Assembly (NCBI RefSeq): GCF_013035315.1
Contig: NZ_WQHP01000001.1
Span: 806,001-870,000 of the forward strand
DNA: 64,000 nucleotides
Direction: 5' to 3'
Source of the DNA: Ruegeria arenilitoris
GTDB lineage: Bacteria; Pseudomonadota; Alphaproteobacteria; Rhodobacterales; Rhodobacteraceae
Below, piece by piece: positions 25,776 through 34,383 of this stretch (positions are counted from its first letter, which is position 1; every line of letters begins with the position of its first letter). The notes below the pieces were generated by a model, which made no database searches, was not told where the DNA came from, and saw only the letters and a list, made by a program, of their open reading frames with translations. A program made the translations under genes and the position numbers.

Positions 25776-28700
25776 ATGGGATACCCGCAAGGCGTCGCTG
25801 ATATTCTTCCCCTGTCCTCGGCCCAGCGCGGGATGCTATTCCATGTTGAAGGCCAGGCTCAATTGCGCGGGCAATATGTGGCGGTCATCAGTTGCGCCCT
25901 GAATGGTCCGTTGGACGCGGAACGCCTGAAGGACGCTATGGAGAAATTGGTCGAGTCGCACGACGCCTTACGCGCTGGGTTCGTCTGGAAAGGCGTGAAG
26001 CAACCGGTTCAGGTCATTCAGGAACACGTAAAGCTACCCTGGACTGAACTAGACTGGGCCGATCGACCAGAACCAGGACGCGGGCTTGAAGATTTATTGA
26101 AATTGGAACAACTGCGCCAATTCGAGCTGAAGAAACCGCCACTGATGGCAGTCACGTTGATCAAACTTGCCAAGGACCGCTGGCACTTTGTCTGGACGAT
26201 GCACCATCTGATCAGTGATGGTTGGTCGACCGGCGTCGCCTTTCGGGATCTCTTTCGCCGTTACAATGGCGATCCCCAAGACGGCGCGTCACCAAGTTTC
26301 AAGACCTACCTGACCTGGCTCAAGAAACAGGGCCCTCTGACGGACAAGGGGTTCTGGACCAGCTACCTTGCTGGTCTTGATGCACCCAGCATGCTGCCTG
26401 AATTGGACAATCAATCCGAGGCGTCGATACAGCTGTCCCATTCCGAACTTTTGGGCCAAGACCTGATGGACCGGATCGACCGCGCAGCAGCCGGGCTGAA
26501 GGTGACCACCAATACGGTTCTGTCGGGTGCCTGGGCCTTGGTAATACGGCGTTATCTGCAACAGGACGATGTGGTTTTCGGCACCACAACGGCAGGCCGA
26601 CCACCGGAAATTCCCAATATCTCACAGGCGGTTGGTGCGTATATCAGCACCTTGCCGGTCAGGTTCAGAATTGACCCGGAAAAACCCGTCGGCGCGTTTC
26701 TCCAAGATCACGCGATGGCCGAGGTTGAGCGACTGAAACACGAATATGCTTCCTTGGCCGAGGTGCAAACCTGCGCACCGTTTCCCAAGGGAACCCCTGT
26801 TTTCGACACTGTTTTTGTGAACGAAGGTGTCCAGAAAACCGGCTACGACTTTGGCGAGATACAGGTTGCGGGCTTGAAGACGACCCAATTCAGCAACTAC
26901 CCGCTGTCGATACTGGTGACGCCGCAAAACGATCTGGGTGTCGAGGTTTATTTCGACCCGGCGCGCATCACACTGGATGCGGTGCGCTCGTGCCTTTCCA
27001 GCTACAAACAGGTTCTGACCGTGATCGCAGCCAAGCCGGATACGCTGATAGGCGATGTGATGAAGGATCAGGCGCCGGCGATTTCTGTCGCTCTCGCGCC
27101 GGAGACCCAGAATGTCGTACAACGTTTCTTGCAACAGGCCGAACTATCGCCAAACGCCGCGGCACTGACCGACGGTCACCGGACGCTTTCCTATGCTGAA
27201 ACATCCCGACGCGCGCGTCAGATTGCGTTTGCGCTACGTCAGTCTGGTGTTCGGGAAACTGATATTGTCCCAGTTGCCCTTCCACGCGGTGCCGATGCGA
27301 TTGTGGGATTTCTCGGCGCTATGATGGCAGGGGCATCTTATGTTCCGCTGGATCTGGATTACCCTGAAACCCGCCTTGAACAAATTCTCCAGGCAACCCA
27401 ACCGCGTTTCGTGGTGACCACGCAAGACGCGTTTTCAAACCTGCCCGAGACAGAGGCTGAACCGGTCTTCCTCGACGCTTTGGAACAGGCACTGGAACCG
27501 TCCGAGGTTGCAACCGGCTCTCGGGCCTATGTCATGTTTACCTCAGGGTCCGAGAACCGACCCAAGGGCGTTGAAATCTCTCACGAAGGGCTGGCAATCT
27601 CCACGGCGGCACGGGATCAGGTTTATGGCACAGCACCAGAGGTTTACCTGCTGCTCTCGTCGCTGGCGTTCGATAGTTCAGTCGCGGGTGTCTACTGGAC
27701 TCTGTGCACCGGCGGGCACCTTGTCATCGCCGAAAAGCAAGCTGAACAGCGCCCAGCCGCGTTGGGGCAGTTGATAGCGCAGCACGGTGTCACCCACACG
27801 CTCTGCCTGCCCAGCCTTGCAGGCGCGCTGCTGGCCTCGGTGCCGCCGCAAGATTTGCAATCACTCAAGGTTCTGATCGCTGCCGGAGAGGCACTATACC
27901 CGACCCTGCCCCGCGACTTGCGACGAGTACTGCCGGATTGCCAGTTGATGAACGAATACGGCCCGACCGAGGGCACCGTGTGGTGTACCGGTTTCGACGC
28001 GACCGGGTTCGATGATGGATCGATCGTGCCGATCGGAACCGCCATTCCCGGTACTTGGGTTGGTATCTTCGACAGCGACGATTGCCCGGCCGCGCCGGGC
28101 ATTGCTGGTGAGATCATTGTCGCCGGTCAAACAGTCGCGAATGGGTATCTGAACGATGACGCGCAAACCAAAGACCGCTTTTTCCAGATTGGCTCGGTCA
28201 GAGCTTACAGGACCGGCGATCTTGGCGTTGCGGATGAGGCAGGCTGCATCACATTTCTGGGCCGCAAAGACAAGCAGGTCAAAATTCGCGGCCACCGCGT
28301 TGAATTGACCGAGATCGAAGCCGCTGCGCAGGTGGTGACAGCCGACCGGCGGGTCGCAGCACTTGCCGTGGATCGCGCGGGTTCGAACACGGTCGTTCTG
28401 GCTGTCGAATGCCCACCGGACGACCCTATGTGCGAGGCCGCCGCCCGGCACATCCAAGCCAGCCTTCCGGATCCGTTTCACCCAAGCGCGGTCCTCGGGG
28501 TTCAGGTCTTTCCGACCCTTCCCAACGGCAAGTTGGACCAGAAAGCGCTGCGAGCCTTGATCACAGACCAAACCCGATCTCAGAGCGGAGCAGCCCCCAA
28601 AGATGGTCTGGAGTCTCAAGTCGCAGCAATTTTTACGGAAACGCTGAAGACCGAGTGTCAGACGCGCGACGCGAATTTCTTTGATCTGGGTGGGACCAGC

Positions 28701-29603
28701 CTTGCCACGATCACCGCTTACACCAAAGGCCAGGAACAAGGCGTCCACTTTGAACCCATTGACTTGTTCAGCTGTCCCACCGTGGCAGAACTGGCCAAAC
28801 GCGTGGCTGATCGGCGCGCGGGAGCCGCGTTTTCGAAAACCGAAAGCACCGTTCAAATCTCGAACCCGGGATCGGGCAAAACAACGGTTGTGATCGCGCA
28901 TTGCTCGGTCAAGTTCAGCAAATACATGGCACGCAGTCTGGGCGAGGATCATTCCGTTGTTCACATCCCCAGCCATCGCACCGAAAGCACTCCTGTCCCC
29001 TTCGGAAAATCGTTTGAGCAGCTAGCCGATGAGGCCATCGTGCGCCTGAAGCAGACTGGAAACACGGGACCGTTCGTGTTGTGTGGCTATTCCGCCGGGT
29101 GTCCGATGGTGATGGAGATGGCTCGGCAACTGGGTGATGAGGCCGTCAAGGGCATGATCCTTCTGGACCCGCCGTTCAAGATGGTAGGGGCCGAACCTGC
29201 GCTGCAACCTTTGTATTTCCGCAGCTACAAACGGTTGAGATATATAATCAAAGGTTGGAAACGCCACTACAGGGCGCGGCGCACGCTGCCGGATATCAAA
29301 CGCATATTGGCAGAGCAAGCTGACGCCGAAGAAACGCGGATTAGAGGTGTTGAGATCGCCCATGAACTGGCAGTCAGCGACTTTCGAGTGCCGCGATTTG
29401 ACCGGCCTTCGCACGTGTTTTTGTCACGGGGCAACCCATCCCTCACACCGGGCGATGTTCTGGATACGCATTTGCGGGACAAGCGGTGCTACAGCCTGGA
29501 TATGGAACACGTCGAACTGATGAACCGGCCCGACGTGTTTTCAACCATCGCCTCGGTTATCTCCGAGTGTGCAAATCATGAGGCCAACGGCGGATACGCC
29601 TAA
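25776..29603 (+). CDS. NRPS: C - A - PCP - thioesterase (terminal module)
   Basis: A 1275-residue terminal synthetase. The C domain (about 1-430) has the full motif HHLISDGWS (H143-H144, D148). The A domain has A5 NEYGPTE, A7 YRTGDLG, A8 KQVKIRGHRVE and A10 NGKLDQ (about 917); its A3 loop is TSGSENRPKG (589-598), with Glu593 where Thr is usual. The PCP Ser is S975 in LGGTSL. The C-terminal thioesterase has S1106 (GYSAG), D1131 (LLDPP) and H1245 (MEHVEL). It starts one base after the preceding stop. By-eye pocket: D-S-A-L-I-A-E-V-W-K, which I cannot assign. It should add the last residue and release the product. Confidence 0.93.
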   Translation: MGYPQGVADILPLSSAQRGMLFHVEGQAQLRGQYVAVISCALNGPLDAERLKDAMEKLVESHDALRAGFVWKGVKQPVQVIQEHVKLPWTELDWADRPEPGRGLEDLLKLEQLRQFELKKPPLMAVTLIKLAKDRWHFVWTMHHLISDGWSTGVAFRDLFRRYNGDPQDGASPSFKTYLTWLKKQGPLTDKGFWTSYLAGLDAPSMLPELDNQSEASIQLSHSELLGQDLMDRIDRAAAGLKVTTNTVLSGAWALVIRRYLQQDDVVFGTTTAGRPPEIPNISQAVGAYISTLPVRFRIDPEKPVGAFLQDHAMAEVERLKHEYASLAEVQTCAPFPKGTPVFDTVFVNEGVQKTGYDFGEIQVAGLKTTQFSNYPLSILVTPQNDLGVEVYFDPARITLDAVRSCLSSYKQVLTVIAAKPDTLIGDVMKDQAPAISVALAPETQNVVQRFLQQAELSPNAAALTDGHRTLSYAETSRRARQIAFALRQSGVRETDIVPVALPRGADAIVGFLGAMMAGASYVPLDLDYPETRLEQILQATQPRFVVTTQDAFSNLPETEAEPVFLDALEQALEPSEVATGSRAYVMFTSGSENRPKGVEISHEGLAISTAARDQVYGTAPEVYLLLSSLAFDSSVAGVYWTLCTGGHLVIAEKQAEQRPAALGQLIAQHGVTHTLCLPSLAGALLASVPPQDLQSLKVLIAAGEALYPTLPRDLRRVLPDCQLMNEYGPTEGTVWCTGFDATGFDDGSIVPIGTAIPGTWVGIFDSDDCPAAPGIAGEIIVAGQTVANGYLNDDAQTKDRFFQIGSVRAYRTGDLGVADEAGCITFLGRKDKQVKIRGHRVELTEIEAAAQVVTADRRVAALAVDRAGSNTVVLAVECPPDDPMCEAAARHIQASLPDPFHPSAVLGVQVFPTLPNGKLDQKALRALITDQTRSQSGAAPKDGLESQVAAIFTETLKTECQTRDANFFDLGGTSLATITAYTKGQEQGVHFEPIDLFSCPTVAELAKRVADRRAGAAFSKTESTVQISNPGSGKTTVVIAHCSVKFSKYMARSLGEDHSVVHIPSHRTESTPVPFGKSFEQLADEAIVRLKQTGNTGPFVLCGYSAGCPMVMEMARQLGDEAVKGMILLDPPFKMVGAEPALQPLYFRSYKRLRYIIKGWKRHYRARRTLPDIKRILAEQADAEETRIRGVEIAHELAVSDFRVPRFDRPSHVFLSRGNPSLTPGDVLDTHLRDKRCYSLDMEHVELMNRPDVFSTIASVISECANHEANGGYA

Positions 29604-29618
29604 ATCCAATCGTATCCG

Positions 29619-30521
29619 TCAGTTTTGCAAGCTCTGAGAGGCGTCAGAGACATCTGAGAGTGCTTTTTGGTACGCTTCAACAAAGGTTCCTTCGGTCGGC
29701 TCGTGCGCCAACGTAGGGAAGATAACGTTCTGCAATCCAAGCTGTTCCACGGCTTCCAGCGCCGCTGCGGGCGGTGCTGCTTCCCAAATCAGGATCTCTG
29801 CACCCAACTGGTTTTGCAAAGCACTCAGCTCAGCAAGCTGATCCGGGTTGGGGGCTTCGCCCGCCTCCCAATCCATCGAGGCAATCGTAAGCCCGTAGCG
29901 CCGCGCAAGGTACTGATACCGTGGATGTGTGGCGATCATCGGCACGGCTTCAAGGTCAGCAAAGACGTCCGCAGCCGTCTGATCCAACGCGGCAATGTCA
30001 GTACGGAGCTGTTCAAGCCGATCCTCAACCTCTCCTACGGGGGCAATGTCGCGGGTCGTGATCGCCGCCGCAATGGCCTCGGCCTGAGCGGTGGCCAGCA
30101 CTGGGTCGAGCCAGACGTAGGACGCAAGCCCTTCGTGCGAATGCTCACCCCCGTCGCCGTGGCTATGGGTGATGCTCTCGGTGACGATAAACTGATCTTC
30201 GATGGCGGCCGAGCTGTTGAAGACGCGGGACCGAGGCAGCGACACCCGGTCGATCCAGGTGGCGAATTCTGCACCGTTCAAAAGGATCAGGTCCGCCGAT
30301 TGAACATCGCTAATATCCGAAATGGACGGGCGCCAGAAAGACGGGTCCACATCAGTTGGCACTGGGAATACAACATCTGCTGCGTCGCCGACTAGGCGTT
30401 CGGTGAAATACTGCAGTGGATAGTTCACCGTCACCACCTTGGGTCGATCCTGCGCCCCTGCAGCCGTCGCCACCATCAGTGCCAGGATCAAGGCTGTAAC
30501 GCGATTGAAGAACCGTAGCAT
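29619..30521 (-). CDS. ZnuA-like metal ABC transporter substrate-binding protein
   Basis: About 300 residues, periplasmic (signal peptide LRFFNRVTALILALMVATAA-GA). It has the cluster-9 metal-binder fold: VVTVNYPLQYFTERL, a short His-rich loop (ITHSHGDGGEHSHEG) that could collect Zn, the ATHPRYQYLARRYGL region, and LGAEILIWEA near the end. Three consecutive ATGs (30527, 30524, 30521) are possible; 30521 has GGGAG at the best spacing, whereas 30527 overlaps the upstream stop. It is last in the leftward operon and only 15 bp from the convergent NRPS gene. No matching ZnuB-type permease is present; the operon instead has FtsX/LolD-type components. Confidence 0.85.
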   Translation of the reverse strand: MLRFFNRVTALILALMVATAAGAQDRPKVVTVNYPLQYFTERLVGDAADVVFPVPTDVDPSFWRPSISDISDVQSADLILLNGAEFATWIDRVSLPRSRVFNSSAAIEDQFIVTESITHSHGDGGEHSHEGLASYVWLDPVLATAQAEAIAAAITTRDIAPVGEVEDRLEQLRTDIAALDQTAADVFADLEAVPMIATHPRYQYLARRYGLTIASMDWEAGEAPNPDQLAELSALQNQLGAEILIWEAAPPAAALEAVEQLGLQNVIFPTLAHEPTEGTFVEAYQKALSDVSDASQSLQN

Positions 30522-30523
30522 CA

Positions 30524-30871
30524 TCATCTCCCGCATTTGCGCGCGATATCTTCGGGGGTCACGATCCAATAGTTGTCATGGCCCCCGGTATCGACCTCGA
30601 TCACCAGACCCGTCGCGTAATCCACGCTGGCTAACGGCACCAGCGCAGTACCGTCACTGCTCAGCTGCAACGTCGTCTGCAAAGCGTTCTCACCGTCCAA
30701 CACACGTACTTCACCCTGCTGAGCCGGTTTCCCATTCGAGAACTTTGCCTCGACCGTGACTGCCTGGCAATCAACCGAGGCAAAAACGACCAACTGATGC
30801 GCAGCCGCTGCCACAGGGGCAACGGCCAGCAGTGCGGTCAGGCCCACGGCCCGGATCACTGGCCCGTCCAT
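30524..30871 (-). CDS. small exported protein of unknown function
   Basis: A 115-residue protein with an N-terminal signal peptide (about residues 7-24, cleavage after AAA-AH) and a beta-rich mature part of about 90 residues. Two Cys (in VDCQAV and the C-terminal RKCGR) could pair. The strand pattern AVTVEAKFSNGKPAQQGEVRV resembles small beta-sandwich periplasmic components that accompany DUF4198 proteins in nickel/cobalt uptake loci. It overlaps the DUF4198 gene by 16 bases and the ZnuA-like gene downstream. A metal-related periplasmic accessory role is inferred from neighbours only. Confidence 0.65.
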   Translation of the reverse strand: MDGPVIRAVGLTALLAVAPVAAAAHQLVVFASVDCQAVTVEAKFSNGKPAQQGEVRVLDGENALQTTLQLSSDGTALVPLASVDYATGLVIEVDTGGHDNYWIVTPEDIARKCGR

Positions 30872-31626
30872 TCTTCGAAATGGACCCAGATCACCGCGCC
30901 CAGTTCGACAGCCTTGTCTTCACCATCCTGCGGCAGTGTGTAGTCCGCCGTGTTCAGCGCGGCGAACCCCCACCAACCATACGAGGGCGCGGCATAGGTG
31001 AACACACCGTTCGCGTCAGCCTTGACCGTCTGCGTGATCATCAGCTCATCCGGCACAGTGGCGTTGGTGCCATCGTTCAGAAACTCGACTTCGACCTCGG
31101 CATACGGCACGGCTTCGCCATCCATCTTCACGATGCCTTGGAAAACGTTACGCTCCCACAGGCCGAAAGGTTTGGACAGGGGCACGATTTCGGTCTTGAG
31201 GCCCAGCTCGGCATCCCACCCCTCATCATCACCATAAGCGGTTACATATGTCTTGGTGTAGTGGATGATAAACGCGTCTTCGGCTGGCTCCCAATAGGGT
31301 TTGGGTTCCATGGCAAAGACGTAAGTTCCGGGACGTTCCAGCGCGAAGTCGAGCGTATAGCCCTGATCATCCATAACGGTGGCGTCCTGCAGATCACCCA
31401 GCAAATCCGTGGTGCTGCCGTCATGCGTGACGGTGAACGCCTCGGGCCGGTCCAGCATCATGCCATCCATTTCGAACGGGTGCGAAAACGACATGGTCAG
31501 CGAGACGGTGCGCCCGTCTTCCTGGCTGATCATCGGATCGTTTGGAATGATCATCCCATAATGCGCCAGCGCCGGAGTTGCCGCAACGCTGCCCGCCAAA
31601 GCCGCCGATAGAATACGCCGTTTCAT
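30856..31626 (-). CDS. DUF4198-like periplasmic protein (metal-uptake accessory)
   Basis: A 256-residue exported protein. The ATG at 31626 (AGGGAGA upstream) gives a clean signal peptide ending TPALA-HYG. The mature N-terminus HYGMIIPND, the SFSHPFEMDGM motif and the ALERPGTYVFAMEPKPYW region match DUF4198, a family found with Ni/Co uptake systems (NikK-like) and thought to bind metal through its N-terminal His and other His residues. It lies between the FtsX-type permease and the small exported protein. Its role is probably metal capture or delivery in the periplasm. Confidence 0.78.
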   Translation of the reverse strand: MKRRILSAALAGSVAATPALAHYGMIIPNDPMISQEDGRTVSLTMSFSHPFEMDGMMLDRPEAFTVTHDGSTTDLLGDLQDATVMDDQGYTLDFALERPGTYVFAMEPKPYWEPAEDAFIIHYTKTYVTAYGDDEGWDAELGLKTEIVPLSKPFGLWERNVFQGIVKMDGEAVPYAEVEVEFLNDGTNATVPDELMITQTVKADANGVFTYAAPSYGWWGFAALNTADYTLPQDGEDKAVELGAVIWVHFEEWTGQ

Positions 31627-31639
31627 AATTCTCCCTTTC

Positions 31640-32809
31640 TCATGCGCCCAGCGAGAGCAGCCAGCCCACCCAAGTCTCGGCATTTCGCGAAACCAACGCG
31701 GCGCCAAAGGCCGCAATACACCCTGAAATTAAAAGCAAAGTCACCGTCTCGGCCGCCAACAAGCGCAGCACCATACCTCGCCGCGCGCCCAGTTTCACGG
31801 CAGTCGCGATCTCGCGCGCCCGCAGCCGGTAACTGAGAAACACCGCTAACCCAACGGCAGCCAGAGCCGCCACCGCGATGATCGCTGTCACGACGTCCAG
31901 CAGCGACTTGATCCGAAAGATGCGATCCACCAGCCCTTGGATCACCCCGGCGGGCTCGATCAACTGACTGGGGTTCTCTCCATCCAGATAGCGACCTTTC
32001 AGGATGGTCGCCGCGCGCGTATCCGTAGGGACGACGATGACTGCGGTGGCCGGAAAATCATCCTGCGCGCCGTGGAAGTGAAAGCTGTCGATGTTTTCGG
32101 GGGTGATACGCTGAAACTGCACCACAGACGCATTGGACAGCGTCTCGGCCCCGGACGCGATGTCAGCGGCTGTGACAACGTCTTCGTGGCCGTGACCGAT
32201 CCCCTGAATCACCCAAGCCGTTTTAATATCAGCAAAAATCGCCTGATCGTCTGGTGTGTTGGTCGGTGCCAGAACGCCGACGATTGGCATTTCCAACGGA
32301 TAGACTCCGTCAAGATCGAACAGGTTTTCCGGCGACGAAACCAGAGTATCGCCCACTCCCTTACCCAAGGCCTGCGCCACATCCGCGCCGATCACTGCGT
32401 CACCAAGCACGGACAAGCCCCGCCCTTCGGAAAACATCAGATCGCGAAAGTCGAAATAGTCCAGGGTTGTACCGACGATCCTGAACCCGCCAGACGAAAA
32501 CGCGGTATGCACGGGGATCGGTATAGCCATGCCACTGTCCCAAACCGCCTCGACCTCGCCCATCAAGATCGGATCCGGGCGCTCGTCCGAAAAGTAAAGC
32601 GCGGCCATTGTCAGATCCAACTGTGATCCTCGACTGCCCAGCAGCAGCGGCGTCGCTTCACCACGGGCCACAAGCGCCGTCTGGCTGGTGGACAGAAGTA
32701 TCTGAGTGGCCGCGGGCACGAACAAGATCAGAGCTGCGACGACCACAAGCACCAGACTGCGTGCCCAGTGAAACCGCAGATAGGCAAAGGCAAGGTACAA
32801 CGCATTCAT
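31640..32809 (-). CDS. FtsX/MacB-type ABC permease
   Basis: A 389-residue membrane protein with one N-terminal helix (about 15-38), a large periplasmic domain (40-270) and three C-terminal helices, the FtsX layout. The end shows the FtsX signature region YRLRAREIATAVKLGARRGMV. It overlaps the LolD-type ATPase gene (ATGA). This class moves lipoproteins or drives mechanotransmission rather than classic import, so its pairing with a metal-binding protein is unusual. It could extract or export a ligand or complex in the periplasm. Confidence 0.85.
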   Translation of the reverse strand: MNALYLAFAYLRFHWARSLVLVVVAALILFVPAATQILLSTSQTALVARGEATPLLLGSRGSQLDLTMAALYFSDERPDPILMGEVEAVWDSGMAIPIPVHTAFSSGGFRIVGTTLDYFDFRDLMFSEGRGLSVLGDAVIGADVAQALGKGVGDTLVSSPENLFDLDGVYPLEMPIVGVLAPTNTPDDQAIFADIKTAWVIQGIGHGHEDVVTAADIASGAETLSNASVVQFQRITPENIDSFHFHGAQDDFPATAVIVVPTDTRAATILKGRYLDGENPSQLIEPAGVIQGLVDRIFRIKSLLDVVTAIIAVAALAAVGLAVFLSYRLRAREIATAVKLGARRGMVLRLLAAETVTLLLISGCIAAFGAALVSRNAETWVGWLLSLGA

Positions 32810-33474
32810 GCCGCCGCCCCTTCGCGATATTGCGCAAAGTCGATCACCCTTTCGAATCGCGGCAAAAGCTCGTGATCGTGGGTTACGGCGAGAACGGTCG
32901 CACCGGCTTCGGACGCTTGTTCAAAAAGTAGATCCAGTATGCGGCCCTTGCTCTCAGGGTCCAAATTGCCTGTCGCCTCATCCGAAAGGATCAGCTTGGG
33001 CTGCGTGACCAAAGCGCGGCAAATCGCGACGCGTTGCTGTTCACCCTGGCTCAGAGCGGTGGGATGCCGGTCCAATTTGCCCCCGATACCGCAGGCCTCG
33101 GCCAGCGCCTGCGCGCGGTCCCGGGCTGCGGTATCCAGTTTCAGCGCCGGAGTGATCCGATAGGGGTACAGGATGTTTTGACGTGCAGATAAATAATCCA
33201 GCAGGGCAAAGTCCTGAAACACAAACCCGATGTGACTGGCACGGAATTCGCGGCGTTCGGCATCGGACAGACCCGACACCTCGGTACCGTCAACCTCAAT
33301 CCGCCCGCTATCGGGCAATAGGATACCCGCGATCAGGTTCAGAAGCGTTGTCTTGCCACTGCCGCTTGGCCCAACAATTGCCAGCCGCTCGCCCTGTTGC
33401 AGCGTCAATTCTGGGACGTTCAACCGAAAGCCACCCGAGCTGTATCCGAACGAGACTGCGTTGACCCCAATCAT
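32806..33474 (-). CDS. LolD/MacB-type ABC ATPase
   Basis: A 222-residue ATPase: Walker A GPSGSGKTTLL, Q-loop FVFQDFALLDYL, signature ALSQGEQQRVAICRA (Q in place of the usual GG), Walker B LILSDEATGNLD and the H-loop AVTHDHELL. The size and the SDEATGNLD variant fit the LolD/MacB/FtsE group. It overlaps both the permease and the upstream hypothetical gene by four bases, so ATPase and permease form one complex. Confidence 0.9.
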   Translation of the reverse strand: MIGVNAVSFGYSSGGFRLNVPELTLQQGERLAIVGPSGSGKTTLLNLIAGILLPDSGRIEVDGTEVSGLSDAERREFRASHIGFVFQDFALLDYLSARQNILYPYRITPALKLDTAARDRAQALAEACGIGGKLDRHPTALSQGEQQRVAICRALVTQPKLILSDEATGNLDPESKGRILDLLFEQASEAGATVLAVTHDHELLPRFERVIDFAQYREGAAA

Positions 33475-34061
33475 TGGTGATCCTCTTGCGAAATCTCGAA
33501 TGTCTCACCTGCCGTATCCCGGTTGACGTCGCGCAGGGTAAAATCGGTGATACGCCAGGCTCCCTCGACAGGCGACACCGACAGGTCCGCGCTGTAGGTG
33601 TTGCCGCGAACATGCAGGTGTTCTGCATGGCCGACGGTACCTATCACTTGCCAAGTGGCGTCGATAACCAGTTCGGCACCATCGCGCGATACCGTGCTGT
33701 CCAAAAGATTGATTTCGTGGATGGTTTGGTCCGCTTCATCCAGACCGCCCCCAGCCATCGCGCCGACCCGTTCAAGATAAAGATACTCCAACGCATCCCC
33801 ATGGGTCACACCGGCCAGCGTGTCGTATATCTCATCTTCCTGCGTTTTTCCGAAGGCGTCGTAGACGACAAGCAACAGCGCAGATGTCAGTTCTCCTGAC
33901 AATTGCTCGGCTACGGGGATCGTCATGCCCGGTTTGCTCGGGACCGAATAAGCCTGCGTCTCGGAAACGCGCGCTTGTTCGCCCGATGACAGAAACACAA
34001 GACCTGCGATTGTGCCCACGCCCAAGGCGAAGACTATGCCTAACAGAACTTCTTGACGCAC
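33471..34061 (-). CDS. membrane-anchored protein of unknown function
   Basis: About 196 residues from a GTG at 34061: a short cytoplasmic tail, one membrane helix (EVLLGIVFALGVGTIAGLVF) and a periplasmic domain of about 165 residues ending with a sheet-like GAWRITDFTLRDVNRD, reminiscent of NTF2-like periplasmic domains. The frame stays open up to an ATG at 34298, but that extension is basic and low-complexity and has no membrane logic, so I prefer the GTG with AGGG upstream. First gene of the operon with the LolD/FtsX pair. It may be a third, adaptor-like component. Confidence 0.65.
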   Translation of the reverse strand: MRQEVLLGIVFALGVGTIAGLVFLSSGEQARVSETQAYSVPSKPGMTIPVAEQLSGELTSALLLVVYDAFGKTQEDEIYDTLAGVTHGDALEYLYLERVGAMAGGGLDEADQTIHEINLLDSTVSRDGAELVIDATWQVIGTVGHAEHLHVRGNTYSADLSVSPVEGAWRITDFTLRDVNRDTAGETFEISQEDHQ

Positions 34062-34383
34062 TAGCCCTGATCCCAATTTGACTACGATACGCGGTCGTCG
34101 GGCGTTTGGATCATTTTTTGGGCCAGAAACCGGCCGCTTGCAGCATTGGATGGGTCCGACCCTACCGCGCACCGGTGATTTTTTGCCGCAGGGCAAGGCT
34201 TGGGCCAAAGAATTCGCGCGTGCGGACAGTCCTTTGATGTTAGGGAAAAATTCCAAACGACAGGCGGCATTGCCCTGCGCGACGACGAAAACAGGCACAT
34301 AAACCTTACCTTGTCACATGTCTGACAACCGGACATGCTGCACTTGCAGCAATTCTGTTTGTTCTGCGGATTGAGTCGCGTCC
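34062..34383. other. 322-bp divergent intergenic region
   Basis: No convincing gene. It must contain the promoters of the leftward metal/ABC operon and the rightward FabI-like gene. Visible structure: CATGTC / GACATG with a 9-nt spacer (34317-34337) and GCTGC-ACTT-GCAGC (34337-34350). No clear Zur, Fur or LacI box was recognised. Confidence 0.5.

Noticed and set aside
34062..34298. N-terminal extension of the 33471-34061 gene to an ATG at 34298
   Set aside because: The extra 79 residues are basic and low-complexity and would bury the membrane anchor inside the chain; the GTG at 34061 with AGGG upstream is simpler, though not proven.
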